Part shown: positions 24,388 through 31,840 of the stretch, piece by piece
Layout: each line of letters opens with the position of its first letter
How positions within the stretch are numbered: position 1 is the stretch's first letter
Assembly: GCA_964554105.1 (NCBI GenBank)
Contig: CAZKNF010000023.1
Span: 1-46,289, forward strand
Source: CAZKNF01 sp964554105
Lineage (GTDB): Bacteria > Bacteroidota > Rhodothermia > Rhodothermales > VXPQ01
Length of the DNA: 46,289 bases
Direction of reading: 5' to 3'
Made by a program: the position numbers and the translations under genes
Notes under the pieces: model-generated
What the model saw: only the letters and a program-made list of their open reading frames with translations
The model's database searches: none
What the model was told of the DNA's origin: nothing

Positions 24388-25407
24388 CTAAGTATTCAAT
24401 GAGGCGGCGATTTCTGATGGCGATTCGTCTCGATCTGCCGTGTCAGACTCGTCTAAACGATCGCCGGAGTCCTCTCCAGTGAACACCGGTTGACGTTCCC
24501 GCCACACAGTCGTCGTGAACAGCACTAGATTCAGCAGTCTATCTACAGCACTGCGGACGAGAAGCATGCTCACCACCGGCGCAACCGGGATGTCTAACAG
24601 CGGAGTCAACCCGGCACCGGCACTCACGAAGACTAGATCACTCGACGGGAGGAACGGAACGCGATTTATCAGAACGGAAACGGTCAACAAAATCGCCCAT
24701 GTCTCGAACGAAGCCGAAGGGATGACCACCCACCAGTGGGTGATCAGTAGAACGTATCCGAGGAAAAATCGCGTCAGATGCGCTCCACCGATCCAGATCA
24801 CGGTGCGCTTTGGAAGGGAGAAGATCACACGCCGAAAGCGGTATGCCAGTGCAACGAGAAGCCCTGCCAAAAAGGCACCTATTCCGATATAAATCGGATT
24901 CGGATTATCGACAAAATCCGAGATGTGAATCAGTCCACCGGCAAGCAACGCGGCCAGCAGAATCGATGCGGCGATGATCGACGTCGCTGAAGTGAGAATC
25001 AAATTGTCCTTTATGGTCGCCATAATGTTGCGGCGACCGGCAGCCACCCGATCTTTCGCCCAGGTGAACAGGTATACTTCCCCAGAGTAGCCGACGACAT
25101 CCACATTCAATACTCGCTTTCGGATCATGACCGGCAAACAATCTCGCGCGCGAATGCCCCAGAGCCGACCATAGATCAGCGATTCCGTGACCGGCAGAAG
25201 GAAATACATTGCCAGCAGTAGAACGTAGAACAACGGCTGGGTCGGGAGTGAATTCCAGATGTCCAGCCAGCCGATTCGCGAAAGCTGGTACGCGAGCAGG
25301 CCTACGACGGCAGAAATGAAGACCATTCGGATTACCCGGACGAGACGCCTCCCGCTCCGGCTCTCCGCAAATGTGAGCCACCACTCGTATGTCGCCTTCA
25401 GTCGCAT
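24388..25407 (-). CDS. Flippase-like integral membrane protein (LPG_synthase_TM family)
   Basis: The 339-residue protein has seven or eight predicted transmembrane helices, beginning LVRVIRMVFISAVVGLLAYQL and FYVLLLAMYFLLPVTESLIYGRLW, and ending with a charged tail (EDSGDRLDESDTADRDESPSE). The late segment NRVPFLPSSDLVFVSAGAGL resembles the R-x-P-x-x-P motif of the transmembrane domain of lysylphosphatidylglycerol synthases and the YbhN/AglD-like proteins, which occur as lipid flippase-like partners of glycosyltransferases. The match is partial, so the family is tentative. It is divergent from the HTTM operon and in the same direction as the DUF3047 and RND genes. Confidence 0.6.
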   Translation of the reverse strand: MRLKATYEWWLTFAESRSGRRLVRVIRMVFISAVVGLLAYQLSRIGWLDIWNSLPTQPLFYVLLLAMYFLLPVTESLIYGRLWGIRARDCLPVMIRKRVLNVDVVGYSGEVYLFTWAKDRVAAGRRNIMATIKDNLILTSATSIIAASILLAALLAGGLIHISDFVDNPNPIYIGIGAFLAGLLVALAYRFRRVIFSLPKRTVIWIGGAHLTRFFLGYVLLITHWWVVIPSASFETWAILLTVSVLINRVPFLPSSDLVFVSAGAGLTPLLDIPVAPVVSMLLVRSAVDRLLNLVLFTTTVWRERQPVFTGEDSGDRLDESDTADRDESPSEIAASLNT

Positions 25408-25730
25408 CGTCGTTCCGATTACCGATCTAACGTCTAAGGCTCATCCGTCCAACAGCCGGTGTGTTGTCGCACCTTTGCCAGGCACAGTAGGAATACCTGT
25501 TGAGTCTACGTGTTTCGCGCGCCGGAGGTGCACGGAATGAGGTGCACTGCATACTGGGCCAGCGTGAACTCACGTCCGCGACGCGTCTTATCAGAGCCGT
25601 AGCGTCCTTTCCTGCACAGAATGTACCCATTCACGCAGGCATGAATTTTTGGGTGAGTGGATCTCACTCCCTACAGCATGATAGAATTCGTGAGGCGGCC
25701 TCCGCCGATGCGTCTCGAGCTTCTTCCAAC
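25408..25730. promoter_or_regulatory. Divergent intergenic region with a 9-bp direct repeat
   Basis: These 323 bp carry the promoters of the flippase-like gene (leftward) and the HTTM operon (rightward). GAGGTGCAC occurs twice, at 25525-25533 and 25539-25547, 14 bp apart start to start; each contains the palindrome GTGCAC. This could be a regulator-binding site. An open frame continues upstream of ATG 25731 to 25500 but its peptide lacks the membrane-helix pattern of the gene and is not called coding. Confidence 0.4.
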
Positions 25731-26219
25731 ATGATACGGCCCCAATTCGTGAATCCGTACAGACGTGCCATACGCGTACTCATCGCCACGCTCGTGGCGT
25801 ACGGTGTACTGGTAGGTGCAAACGAGGGTGAATTCTGGCCGTTTAGTATTTACCCGATGTTCTCTCAGGGAGGCAATCCGTGGTCGCGCGCGATCGTGCG
25901 GGACGTAGCGACCAACGATTCGGCGCGGTGGTCGCCGGTCACGTCGGCTGATCTTCCCGGCGAACCCTATCCGCTGTTCGTCCACGGGGTCGATCCGATC
26001 GATCTATCGAACTTCGTCTCGAAAACCGAACGTTGGGACGACGCCCGCATCGCGGGGCTTCGCAAGATGTTCGGCGAACAGGAGCTCCGCGATCGGGCGT
26101 TGCTCGTCATGCGCGTGAACGGACGTATAAATCAGGAAGACTCAGTCATCGTGGAGTTCGTCCCGTACGTTCGTTTGAGCGCCGAAGAAAGCCGGCTCAA
26201 TGAGACATTGTCACGATGA
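25731..26219 (+). CDS. Small membrane-anchored protein, stand-alone copy of the HTTM C-terminal domain
   Basis: The 162-residue protein starts at ATG 25731 (MIRPQFVNPYRRAIRVLIATLVAYGVLVGANEG); ATG 25641 is possible. One N-terminal helix is followed directly by EFWPFSIYPMFSQ and a soluble domain without known motifs. The segment aligns without gaps to EFYPLTGMQMFSK in the C-terminal part of the protein encoded at 27914-29683, where it also follows a hydrophobic helix. The stop overlaps the start of the next gene by 4 bp (ATGA), so translation is coupled. I do not know a named family. Position suggests it works with the HTTM protein encoded next. Confidence 0.7.
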   Translation: MIRPQFVNPYRRAIRVLIATLVAYGVLVGANEGEFWPFSIYPMFSQGGNPWSRAIVRDVATNDSARWSPVTSADLPGEPYPLFVHGVDPIDLSNFVSKTERWDDARIAGLRKMFGEQELRDRALLVMRVNGRINQEDSVIVEFVPYVRLSAEESRLNETLSR

Positions 26220-27106
26220 ATCTGCGCACTAATCTGTTCGAGTTCGAAAAGCCGCAGTCGACGGGAGAACTCATTTTCTTCAAGTGCTTCGAACTGTTCA
26301 TTCTGCTCGCCGTCGCCAACCTGGCGTGGTCGTGGGGCTATTACATTCTGCGCATCTCTGATGTCGTGCTGCCCCTGGGGATTGCCCGGTATGTGGACGT
26401 CACGTTCATGTTCGACCACCATCTTTCGCTGATCAACGCGGTTGCGATCACCGGCTTGCTGGTCGCGGGATTTCTCCGCCTGACGAAGTATGCGTATCTA
26501 GCGGCCTTTCTTCTCCTTCATTTGCAGTACGCCGCCAGGTTCACGCTCGGGGAGATCCCCCACAGCTCGAACTTGCTCGGCATGACGCTTCTCGGCCTGA
26601 GCCTCGCCATGCTGCTCTTTCAAGACGATCTGCATCGGCGCCGTTTCACGCTTGGTTTCACCTATTTCTTCGTCGGATTGGGCTACACGCTCTCAGCATT
26701 CTGCAAGCTGATCGCTACCGGCATCACGTGGCCGGCCGGACGGCATCTCTCGATGTGGATCAACGAGAAGAGCATCGACGCCTTCGCCAAGACGGGAATC
26801 CTGGAGTTTAATATGCTGCAGGAGCTTGCATTGAGCAGTCAGGGAGTGGCCACAGCGTTTCTGACGCTCGGATTGCTAACGGAACTGTTCGCCTTTCTTG
26901 CATGGTGGAAGAAATTTCGAATGCCGATCCTGGTCGCTGTGATAGGCCTGCACATCGGCATCTATTTCGTTATGAACATCTTTTTTAAGCTGGCGGTTTA
27001 CGAGCTTGTCCTGCTCGCCTTTCCGTGGCCAGCGTGGCTGAATTGGCTAACGAGCCGCGTTTCTTGGATGCGCATACTCGAGCGCATCAGCATCCGCTAC
27101 GCGTGA
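26216..27106 (+). CDS. HTTM-like integral membrane protein
   Basis: The 296-residue protein has about seven or eight hydrophobic helices. Features of the HTTM family (the transmembrane part of vitamin-K-dependent gamma-carboxylase relatives) are YFFVGLGYTLSAFCKLIATGITWPAG, corresponding to the G-L-x-K-L-x-x-x-G-x-x-W pattern, and LHIGIYFVMNIFFKLAVYELVLLAFPWP. The H-I-G-I-x4-N-I-x-F-F motif is shared with the second HTTM protein in this operon. There is no carboxylase domain. Function unknown; HTTM proteins are thought to modify or handle lipids or quinone-like substrates, but this is not shown. It overlaps the upstream gene by 4 bp; the methyltransferase gene starts 43 bp downstream. Confidence 0.7.
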   Translation: MNLRTNLFEFEKPQSTGELIFFKCFELFILLAVANLAWSWGYYILRISDVVLPLGIARYVDVTFMFDHHLSLINAVAITGLLVAGFLRLTKYAYLAAFLLLHLQYAARFTLGEIPHSSNLLGMTLLGLSLAMLLFQDDLHRRRFTLGFTYFFVGLGYTLSAFCKLIATGITWPAGRHLSMWINEKSIDAFAKTGILEFNMLQELALSSQGVATAFLTLGLLTELFAFLAWWKKFRMPILVAVIGLHIGIYFVMNIFFKLAVYELVLLAFPWPAWLNWLTSRVSWMRILERISIRYA

Positions 27107-27149
27107 GCTCGCCCGATCACTTTCGCCTCCACCGGCTCAGCTTTTCCCG

Positions 27150-27914
27150 ATGAGCGATAAGTTCAAGCTCCAGTCCAGTCAATACGAATTTCCGTATCAC
27201 TATCTCGTCAGTTTAGAGTCGCGCGAGTTTGTGCGAAATCTCGACTGGGGACTCGATTATCTATCCTATATGGGACGAGTCTTGGATCTGGTGAGAAAGT
27301 ACCTGGATCGCGAGGTGCTGGATGTTGGATGTGGAGACGGGTATCTGCTCTACCATCTAGCTCGCAGCGGGGCGCTCGATAACGGCGTGAAGGCCGTAGG
27401 GATCGATGTCGATGAGAAGGCCATCAAATTCGCTCAGGCATTCTCGCATGGACTGCCGGTGGAGTTTCTCGTCAAGGATTTTCAGGAGCATAACGCGAAG
27501 TCAGGACTCATCACTGCCGTAGAAACGCTCGAACACATTCCGCACGAGGAGATAGAATCCTTCACTTTTCACATGGATGCACTCCTGCGCTCTTCGGGTG
27601 TGCTAATCATTTCCGTGCCATCGACCGTACGTCCGGTCATCGAGAAGCACTATCGCCACTACAATTTGGAGATGCTGCGTGGGTACTTTCCCGGTTACGA
27701 GCTGCTGGAGGTTCATCACGTCACGGCTCGCCGAAATCTGCTGTATCAGATCGTCGCACGCCTGTTGTCCCACAAGCATTTCAATTTGAATTTCGGCCTT
27801 TTTAAGCGCGTCCTCTTCAGATTGCACGACCGCCTCACGCGCGATGTCTCCGAAGACCGCGGTGCTCACATCGTCGCCGTATTTCGGAAGCCTGAGGCCA
27901 CGCGACACGTCTGA
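27150..27914 (+). CDS. Class I SAM-dependent methyltransferase within the HTTM operon
   Basis: The 254-residue protein has SAM-binding motif I EVLDVGCGDGYLLYHLA (near residue 50), beta-2 end VGIDVDEKAIKFAQAF, and TAVETLEHIPHEEIESFTFHMDALLRSSGVLIISVPS, as in Methyltransf_23/UbiG-like enzymes. The C-terminal third contains HYRHYNLEMLRGYFPGYELLEVHH and a basic helix-rich region that may bind a membrane or lipid acceptor. Its TGA overlaps the ATG of the next HTTM gene (shared A at 27914), so the two are translationally coupled. The acceptor is unknown; the setting points to a membrane-associated substrate. Confidence 0.85.
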   Translation: MSDKFKLQSSQYEFPYHYLVSLESREFVRNLDWGLDYLSYMGRVLDLVRKYLDREVLDVGCGDGYLLYHLARSGALDNGVKAVGIDVDEKAIKFAQAFSHGLPVEFLVKDFQEHNAKSGLITAVETLEHIPHEEIESFTFHMDALLRSSGVLIISVPSTVRPVIEKHYRHYNLEMLRGYFPGYELLEVHHVTARRNLLYQIVARLLSHKHFNLNFGLFKRVLFRLHDRLTRDVSEDRGAHIVAVFRKPEATRHV

Positions 27915-29683
27915 TGATCATGAAGATCCGTCGTTCATCTCTAGGCCTCGTAGTTGCCCTGATCGGAATCTGGCTTGCACTGGGGATTGGTGTCGTTCCT
28001 CATCTGATCGAGAGCGCCTACAGCGGGGAGAGCTTTTCATTTCTGAACCAGGCGCTCGTGCCCTACGGGTCGATCCCCGTCGACTTCATTCTGGCACAGT
28101 GGGCGGACATCGTCGCACTCGGGGCACTCTCGATTCTGCTCCTCAGCGCGCTCGCGTACGTTCTCGGCCTTCCCGGGACAGCCAGGCGTGTAGTCGGCAA
28201 GGCGACTCCCGGAGACATCGGCGCCATTCGCATATTGGTTTGCGGCGTCTTGCTAGTCAGTACGTTGTGGGAGGATCTGGCCAGTACGGCGGCTCTTCCA
28301 CGCGAGCAGATACGGCCGATGGGGATTCTTCAGGTACTGTATATGCTCCCGATCGGCTTCGACCGTTTCGCGGCCTCTCCAACGGCGCTGCTGGCGTTCG
28401 AGTGGTTGACGGCCGCAGTACTGTTCCTCGCATTGATCGGCTGGAAGAGCAGGTGGACGGTTCCGGCGGGCGCCGTTTGCTACTTGATATTTGGCGGCAT
28501 GCTGCGTCAGTATGCCTGGTTTTATCACACCGGCCTTCTCGGCCTTTACCTGCTCGCGATCCTCGCCCTCCTTCCTTCCCATCACGGACGCTCAGTCGAT
28601 CGGCTCTTGAAGCTCAGGAAAGGTGAGCCGGTGCCGCCTGAAATACCGTCGATCAAATACGGATGGATGCGATTTGCGTTGTGGACCACCTTCGCGGTGC
28701 CGTATGTAATGGCCGGCTTGAGCAAGCTGAGAAATGGCGGCTTGGCCTGGTGGGATGCATCGAACTTCAAGTACATTCTCTACCAGAGCTCGCTGCGGCC
28801 GATGGAGTTTGACTTCGATCTGTCGTTGCTGTTCACTTCCGCGCCGAACGTGGTGTTTGAAGGGCTGGCGCTCGCGGCCCTCGGCGGCGAGATTCTGTAT
28901 GGACTCGTTCTCTTCTCTCGACGAGCTCGCTGGATCATGCCAAGCATCATGCTGCTCATGCACATCGGCATTCTTTTGATGCAGAACATCCTCTTCTTCG
29001 ACCTGATCATCCTGCAAGCGATTTTCTTCAACTTTCGACCACTCGACAATGCTTTGAAGAGCGCCGTTGCTCGAGGGAAAGAACGCTTGCTGCTGCTTCT
29101 TCAGCGCGACAATTTACGACTCCTCCGTCTCCGCCGTCTGCTTCTTCCACGAGTGGCCTCGATCGGACCAGAGCAAACTCCATCGGGCTCGCAGCCTCCT
29201 TTGCTGCCACGAAGCGGAGGGCCCAGGCTTACGCTCGTACTCACGGGCGTCCTCACGTTGATCTGGTTGTTTCGCGTGGAATTCTATCCGCTGACAGGTA
29301 TGCAGATGTTCTCGAAGAAACGTTCAGAGCCGGTAACGTACGAGCTCCTGCTTGCCCGCATGCGATCCGGCGAGGTTATTCGCGCACCGGTGGAAAAGAG
29401 CATCAAAGCCATGTCGGACGGGCGCTATCGGCGAGTTTTGGAGATGGCGTTCGATCCTGAGAGGGAGCACGTAGCAGCTGCATTTCTCGATACAATCCAG
29501 AACACGTGGAATCGGAACGTCACCGACCAGTCGAGCCAGATCGATCACTTTGAAGTTCAGCGGTGGGAATGGCACTATTTGGCGGATCCGGATAGTCCAA
29601 CTTTCGGCCGTCTCGTCCTGAGCAAAATCTACCCTGTTGACGAGACGAATGCATCGACGACGATTTCGGATACGGATCGCTAG
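27914..29683 (+). CDS. HTTM protein fused to an anchored C-terminal domain
   Basis: The 589-residue protein has an HTTM region of about eight helices (residues 10-400) with WFYHTGLLGLYLLAILALLPS, VMAGLSKLRNGGLAWWDASN (the G-L-x-K-L-x-x-x-G-x-x-W pattern) and LMHIGILLMQNILFFDLIILQAIFF. After an arginine/leucine-rich linker and the proline-rich PSGSQPPLLPRSGGP, a single helix LTLVLTGVLTLIWLFRV is followed by EFYPLTGMQMFSK and a soluble domain to the end. That last module matches the stand-alone protein at 25731-26219. It is coupled to the methyltransferase gene by a 1-bp overlap (ATG 27914; ATG 27920 possible). Its stop shares CTAG with the convergent glycosyltransferase gene. Confidence 0.75.
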   Translation: MIMKIRRSSLGLVVALIGIWLALGIGVVPHLIESAYSGESFSFLNQALVPYGSIPVDFILAQWADIVALGALSILLLSALAYVLGLPGTARRVVGKATPGDIGAIRILVCGVLLVSTLWEDLASTAALPREQIRPMGILQVLYMLPIGFDRFAASPTALLAFEWLTAAVLFLALIGWKSRWTVPAGAVCYLIFGGMLRQYAWFYHTGLLGLYLLAILALLPSHHGRSVDRLLKLRKGEPVPPEIPSIKYGWMRFALWTTFAVPYVMAGLSKLRNGGLAWWDASNFKYILYQSSLRPMEFDFDLSLLFTSAPNVVFEGLALAALGGEILYGLVLFSRRARWIMPSIMLLMHIGILLMQNILFFDLIILQAIFFNFRPLDNALKSAVARGKERLLLLLQRDNLRLLRLRRLLLPRVASIGPEQTPSGSQPPLLPRSGGPRLTLVLTGVLTLIWLFRVEFYPLTGMQMFSKKRSEPVTYELLLARMRSGEVIRAPVEKSIKAMSDGRYRRVLEMAFDPEREHVAAAFLDTIQNTWNRNVTDQSSQIDHFEVQRWEWHYLADPDSPTFGRLVLSKIYPVDETNASTTISDTDR

Positions 29684-31080
29684 GTGGCTAATGAATCGAA
29701 TATTCTTGCGAGATCCCGTGTCGTATTCCGGGCCTCGTACTGTGCGATCTCCCGTGCATGCGGTCGGAATTGGAGCGGAAGAGGCCTCTTCTCATCGTAG
29801 TTCCGCAGCGATTCGGTAATGAATGCCGCGACACTTTCGGGGTGACGAGGATCTAGTTGGATGCCGGTCCCTGTTCGCTTGAGTATGTCCGCTACCTCCG
29901 GATTTAGTGACAATGAGAGTATCGGCCGACCTGCCGCGAGGTACTCGAATATTTTGGCAGGGATGATTTGATCACGACTCGGATCGGTGCTTACCAGCAG
30001 TAGATCGAACTCGCGAAGTAGTGCGAGCGAGTGCTCGAGGGGGACGGGTTCGGCCTGGTGGAAATTCTCCAACACCCCCTTGCTCTGCGCGTACGCTGCG
30101 TCCTCCTTATTCAGCGGTCCATAAGAATGAATTTCGATTCTCGACGCCAACGCCGAATTTCGTCGGGTGACGACTTCGAGCGCATCGATTACCAACGTGG
30201 CCGGAGACATCTCGCGAAAGCGGCCAAAGAATCCGATTCGCAGCTTACCGTCGGTCGAAACGTGCCGTGCACCGTCCTGGATTTTCTCGGTACCTGCTGA
30301 AGGCGCTCCGGTATCCTTCGATAAATTCCCAGGACCTGGTGTTTTGAAATTGAGAGGGTCCTCGAAAACGCAGGGGTCGTAACTATTGAATATGGTATGC
30401 GTGTTCAACTCTGGGTCAGCGTAATGGCGGCGGTACGCGGATTCTACTCGCGTTGCCTGGAACACGATCGCATCGGCGGACGACACGATGCGTCGTTCGA
30501 CCCGCTCGTCGATACGTTGTGAGATTTTCCACTTCCCGCGGTTTCGCATCTCTGAGAGTGTCCACGGATCTCGGAAATCCGCAACCCAGGGGAGGTCGAA
30601 TCGCTTTGCCAATCTGCGCGTCATTTCGAGTGCCGACCATGGATCCCCGGTACTCCAGAGGACATCTGGACGGACCCGCCGAACAACGTCGATTAGCTCG
30701 CTGTATTTTGCCAGGAAGAGGAGGAGCCAGGTATCCGTCGGAAACTGCCGATCGATGGATGACACCAGTTGAGCCGACAGTGCGTCCCGCTTCTTTCGTT
30801 GCGCGTTTGCTGTTGAGATCGTCTTCGGCTCAACGCCGAGTTGGCTTTCCGAGCGAATCGTGCGGTCGAACGGCGATTTGATTTCGATCACCTCGACCTC
30901 CTTCAACAATCGCGATTCCTTCGGGGTAAGACGTTGACCGGGTGCGGCAATAGTGAGGACGACGGGATCCCAGCCGAATTCGCGTAGATGAATGGCGAAG
31001 CGAAAAGGTCGCATCGAACCGACTCTTCGCCTCGGCAGAAAATACGGTGCAAAGAGGAGTACACGCCTTGTGGGAATCAT
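29680..31080 (-). CDS. GT4-type glycosyltransferase, FkbM-less YWQK/WbuB-like layout
   Basis: The protein has 466 residues from ATG 31080 (MIPTRRVLLFAPYFLPRRRVGSMRPFRFAIHLREFGWDPVVLT), preferred over the frame start at 31161 because the conserved N-terminal strand begins there. DVLWSTGDPWSALEMTRRLAKRFDLPWVADFRDPW is typical of long GT4-like transferases, with KLRIGFFGRFREMSPATLVIDALEVV opening the donor domain and IPAKIFEYLAAGRPILSLS-PEVADILKRTGTGIQLDP giving the donor-binding E-Y-L-A-A-G-x-P-[IV] signature. The middle carries a loop of about 35 residues rich in Pro, Gly and Lys (KTPGPGNLSKDTGAPSAG) not usual for the family. It converges with the HTTM operon and may act on the same envelope product. 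Confidence 0.85.
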   Translation of the reverse strand: MIPTRRVLLFAPYFLPRRRVGSMRPFRFAIHLREFGWDPVVLTIAAPGQRLTPKESRLLKEVEVIEIKSPFDRTIRSESQLGVEPKTISTANAQRKKRDALSAQLVSSIDRQFPTDTWLLLFLAKYSELIDVVRRVRPDVLWSTGDPWSALEMTRRLAKRFDLPWVADFRDPWTLSEMRNRGKWKISQRIDERVERRIVSSADAIVFQATRVESAYRRHYADPELNTHTIFNSYDPCVFEDPLNFKTPGPGNLSKDTGAPSAGTEKIQDGARHVSTDGKLRIGFFGRFREMSPATLVIDALEVVTRRNSALASRIEIHSYGPLNKEDAAYAQSKGVLENFHQAEPVPLEHSLALLREFDLLLVSTDPSRDQIIPAKIFEYLAAGRPILSLSLNPEVADILKRTGTGIQLDPRHPESVAAFITESLRNYDEKRPLPLQFRPHAREIAQYEARNTTRDLARIFDSLAT

Positions 31081-31266
31081 CCAGGTAGGTCGATGTATGC
31101 CGCAACTGTACCGATTCTGTAAAGGAGGTCGGAAAACATAGGGTGTTAGCCGATGTTCCACGCAGGTTTGCGATACGAACCCGATCGTGGTTTCGATTCT
31201 CAGGCGGCGTTCGTTAATTAGGATGCTTCAACATACCCGTTAGACGCCGTTCCCAAGATCAGCTTG

Positions 31267-31695
31267 ATGAATACTTACGAGACGCTAAAGATTGGTGATT
31301 CCTACTCTACGAAGCGACTCCTTACTCCGGAGGACGTCCGAACGTTTGCTGATCTCACCGGCGACGACAACCCTATCCACATAGATGAGGAGTACGCGAA
31401 GACGACACGTTTCGGTAAGCCTATCGTTCACGGCGTGCTGCTGCTCGGGATCATATCGAAAGTGCTTGGTCGTGACTTTCCCGGACACGGGAGCATCGCC
31501 GTTGCGATATCGTGCCGTTTCTTACGGCCGGTCCCCGTCGGTTCGGAAATCACTGTAGAGATCCGAATTTGCGAGAAGATAGACAAGCACAGGCACGTCA
31601 AGGGCCGTGTGTACGTCTATCACGAAGGTCGCTTATCACTTGGCGGTGAGGCGACGATCATTCCTCCGTCAGAGGATGATTCAGAGGAGCAGTAG
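31267..31695 (+). CDS. MaoC-family (R)-specific enoyl hydratase-like protein
   Basis: The 142-residue hot-dog-fold protein starts at ATG 31267 (a TTG lies one codon earlier). It has the hydratase-2 signature LTGDDNPIHIDEEYAKTTRFGKPIVHGVLLLGIISKVLG, including the catalytic Asp and His of D-x4-H and the G-K-P-I-V-H-G loop, then the usual SCRFLRPVPVGSEITVEIRI strand. Relatives hydrate trans-2-enoyl-CoA to (R)-3-hydroxyacyl-CoA (PhaJ) or serve in fatty acid metabolism; the chain-length preference is not inferable. It is monocistronic, divergent from the GT4 gene and convergent with the M48 protease gene (145-bp spacer with no clear terminator). Confidence 0.9.
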   Translation: MNTYETLKIGDSYSTKRLLTPEDVRTFADLTGDDNPIHIDEEYAKTTRFGKPIVHGVLLLGIISKVLGRDFPGHGSIAVAISCRFLRPVPVGSEITVEIRICEKIDKHRHVKGRVYVYHEGRLSLGGEATIIPPSEDDSEEQ

Positions 31696-31840
31696 CTTAA
31701 ATCCCCCATGGTACAGGTCCCGGCTTTACGGGCGTCGTTGCGGCCGCGCCACATAGGCACCGCCACACCCGACTCATCCTCCCTACAGTCTTGTTTTTAC
31801 AGAGTTTATACGCACGCCGTATGACTTCTACGAGCGCCCA

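Noticed and set aside
31696..31840. Small inverted repeats between the MaoC and M48 genes as terminators
   Set aside because: Stems of 4-5 bp without a T-tract; too weak.
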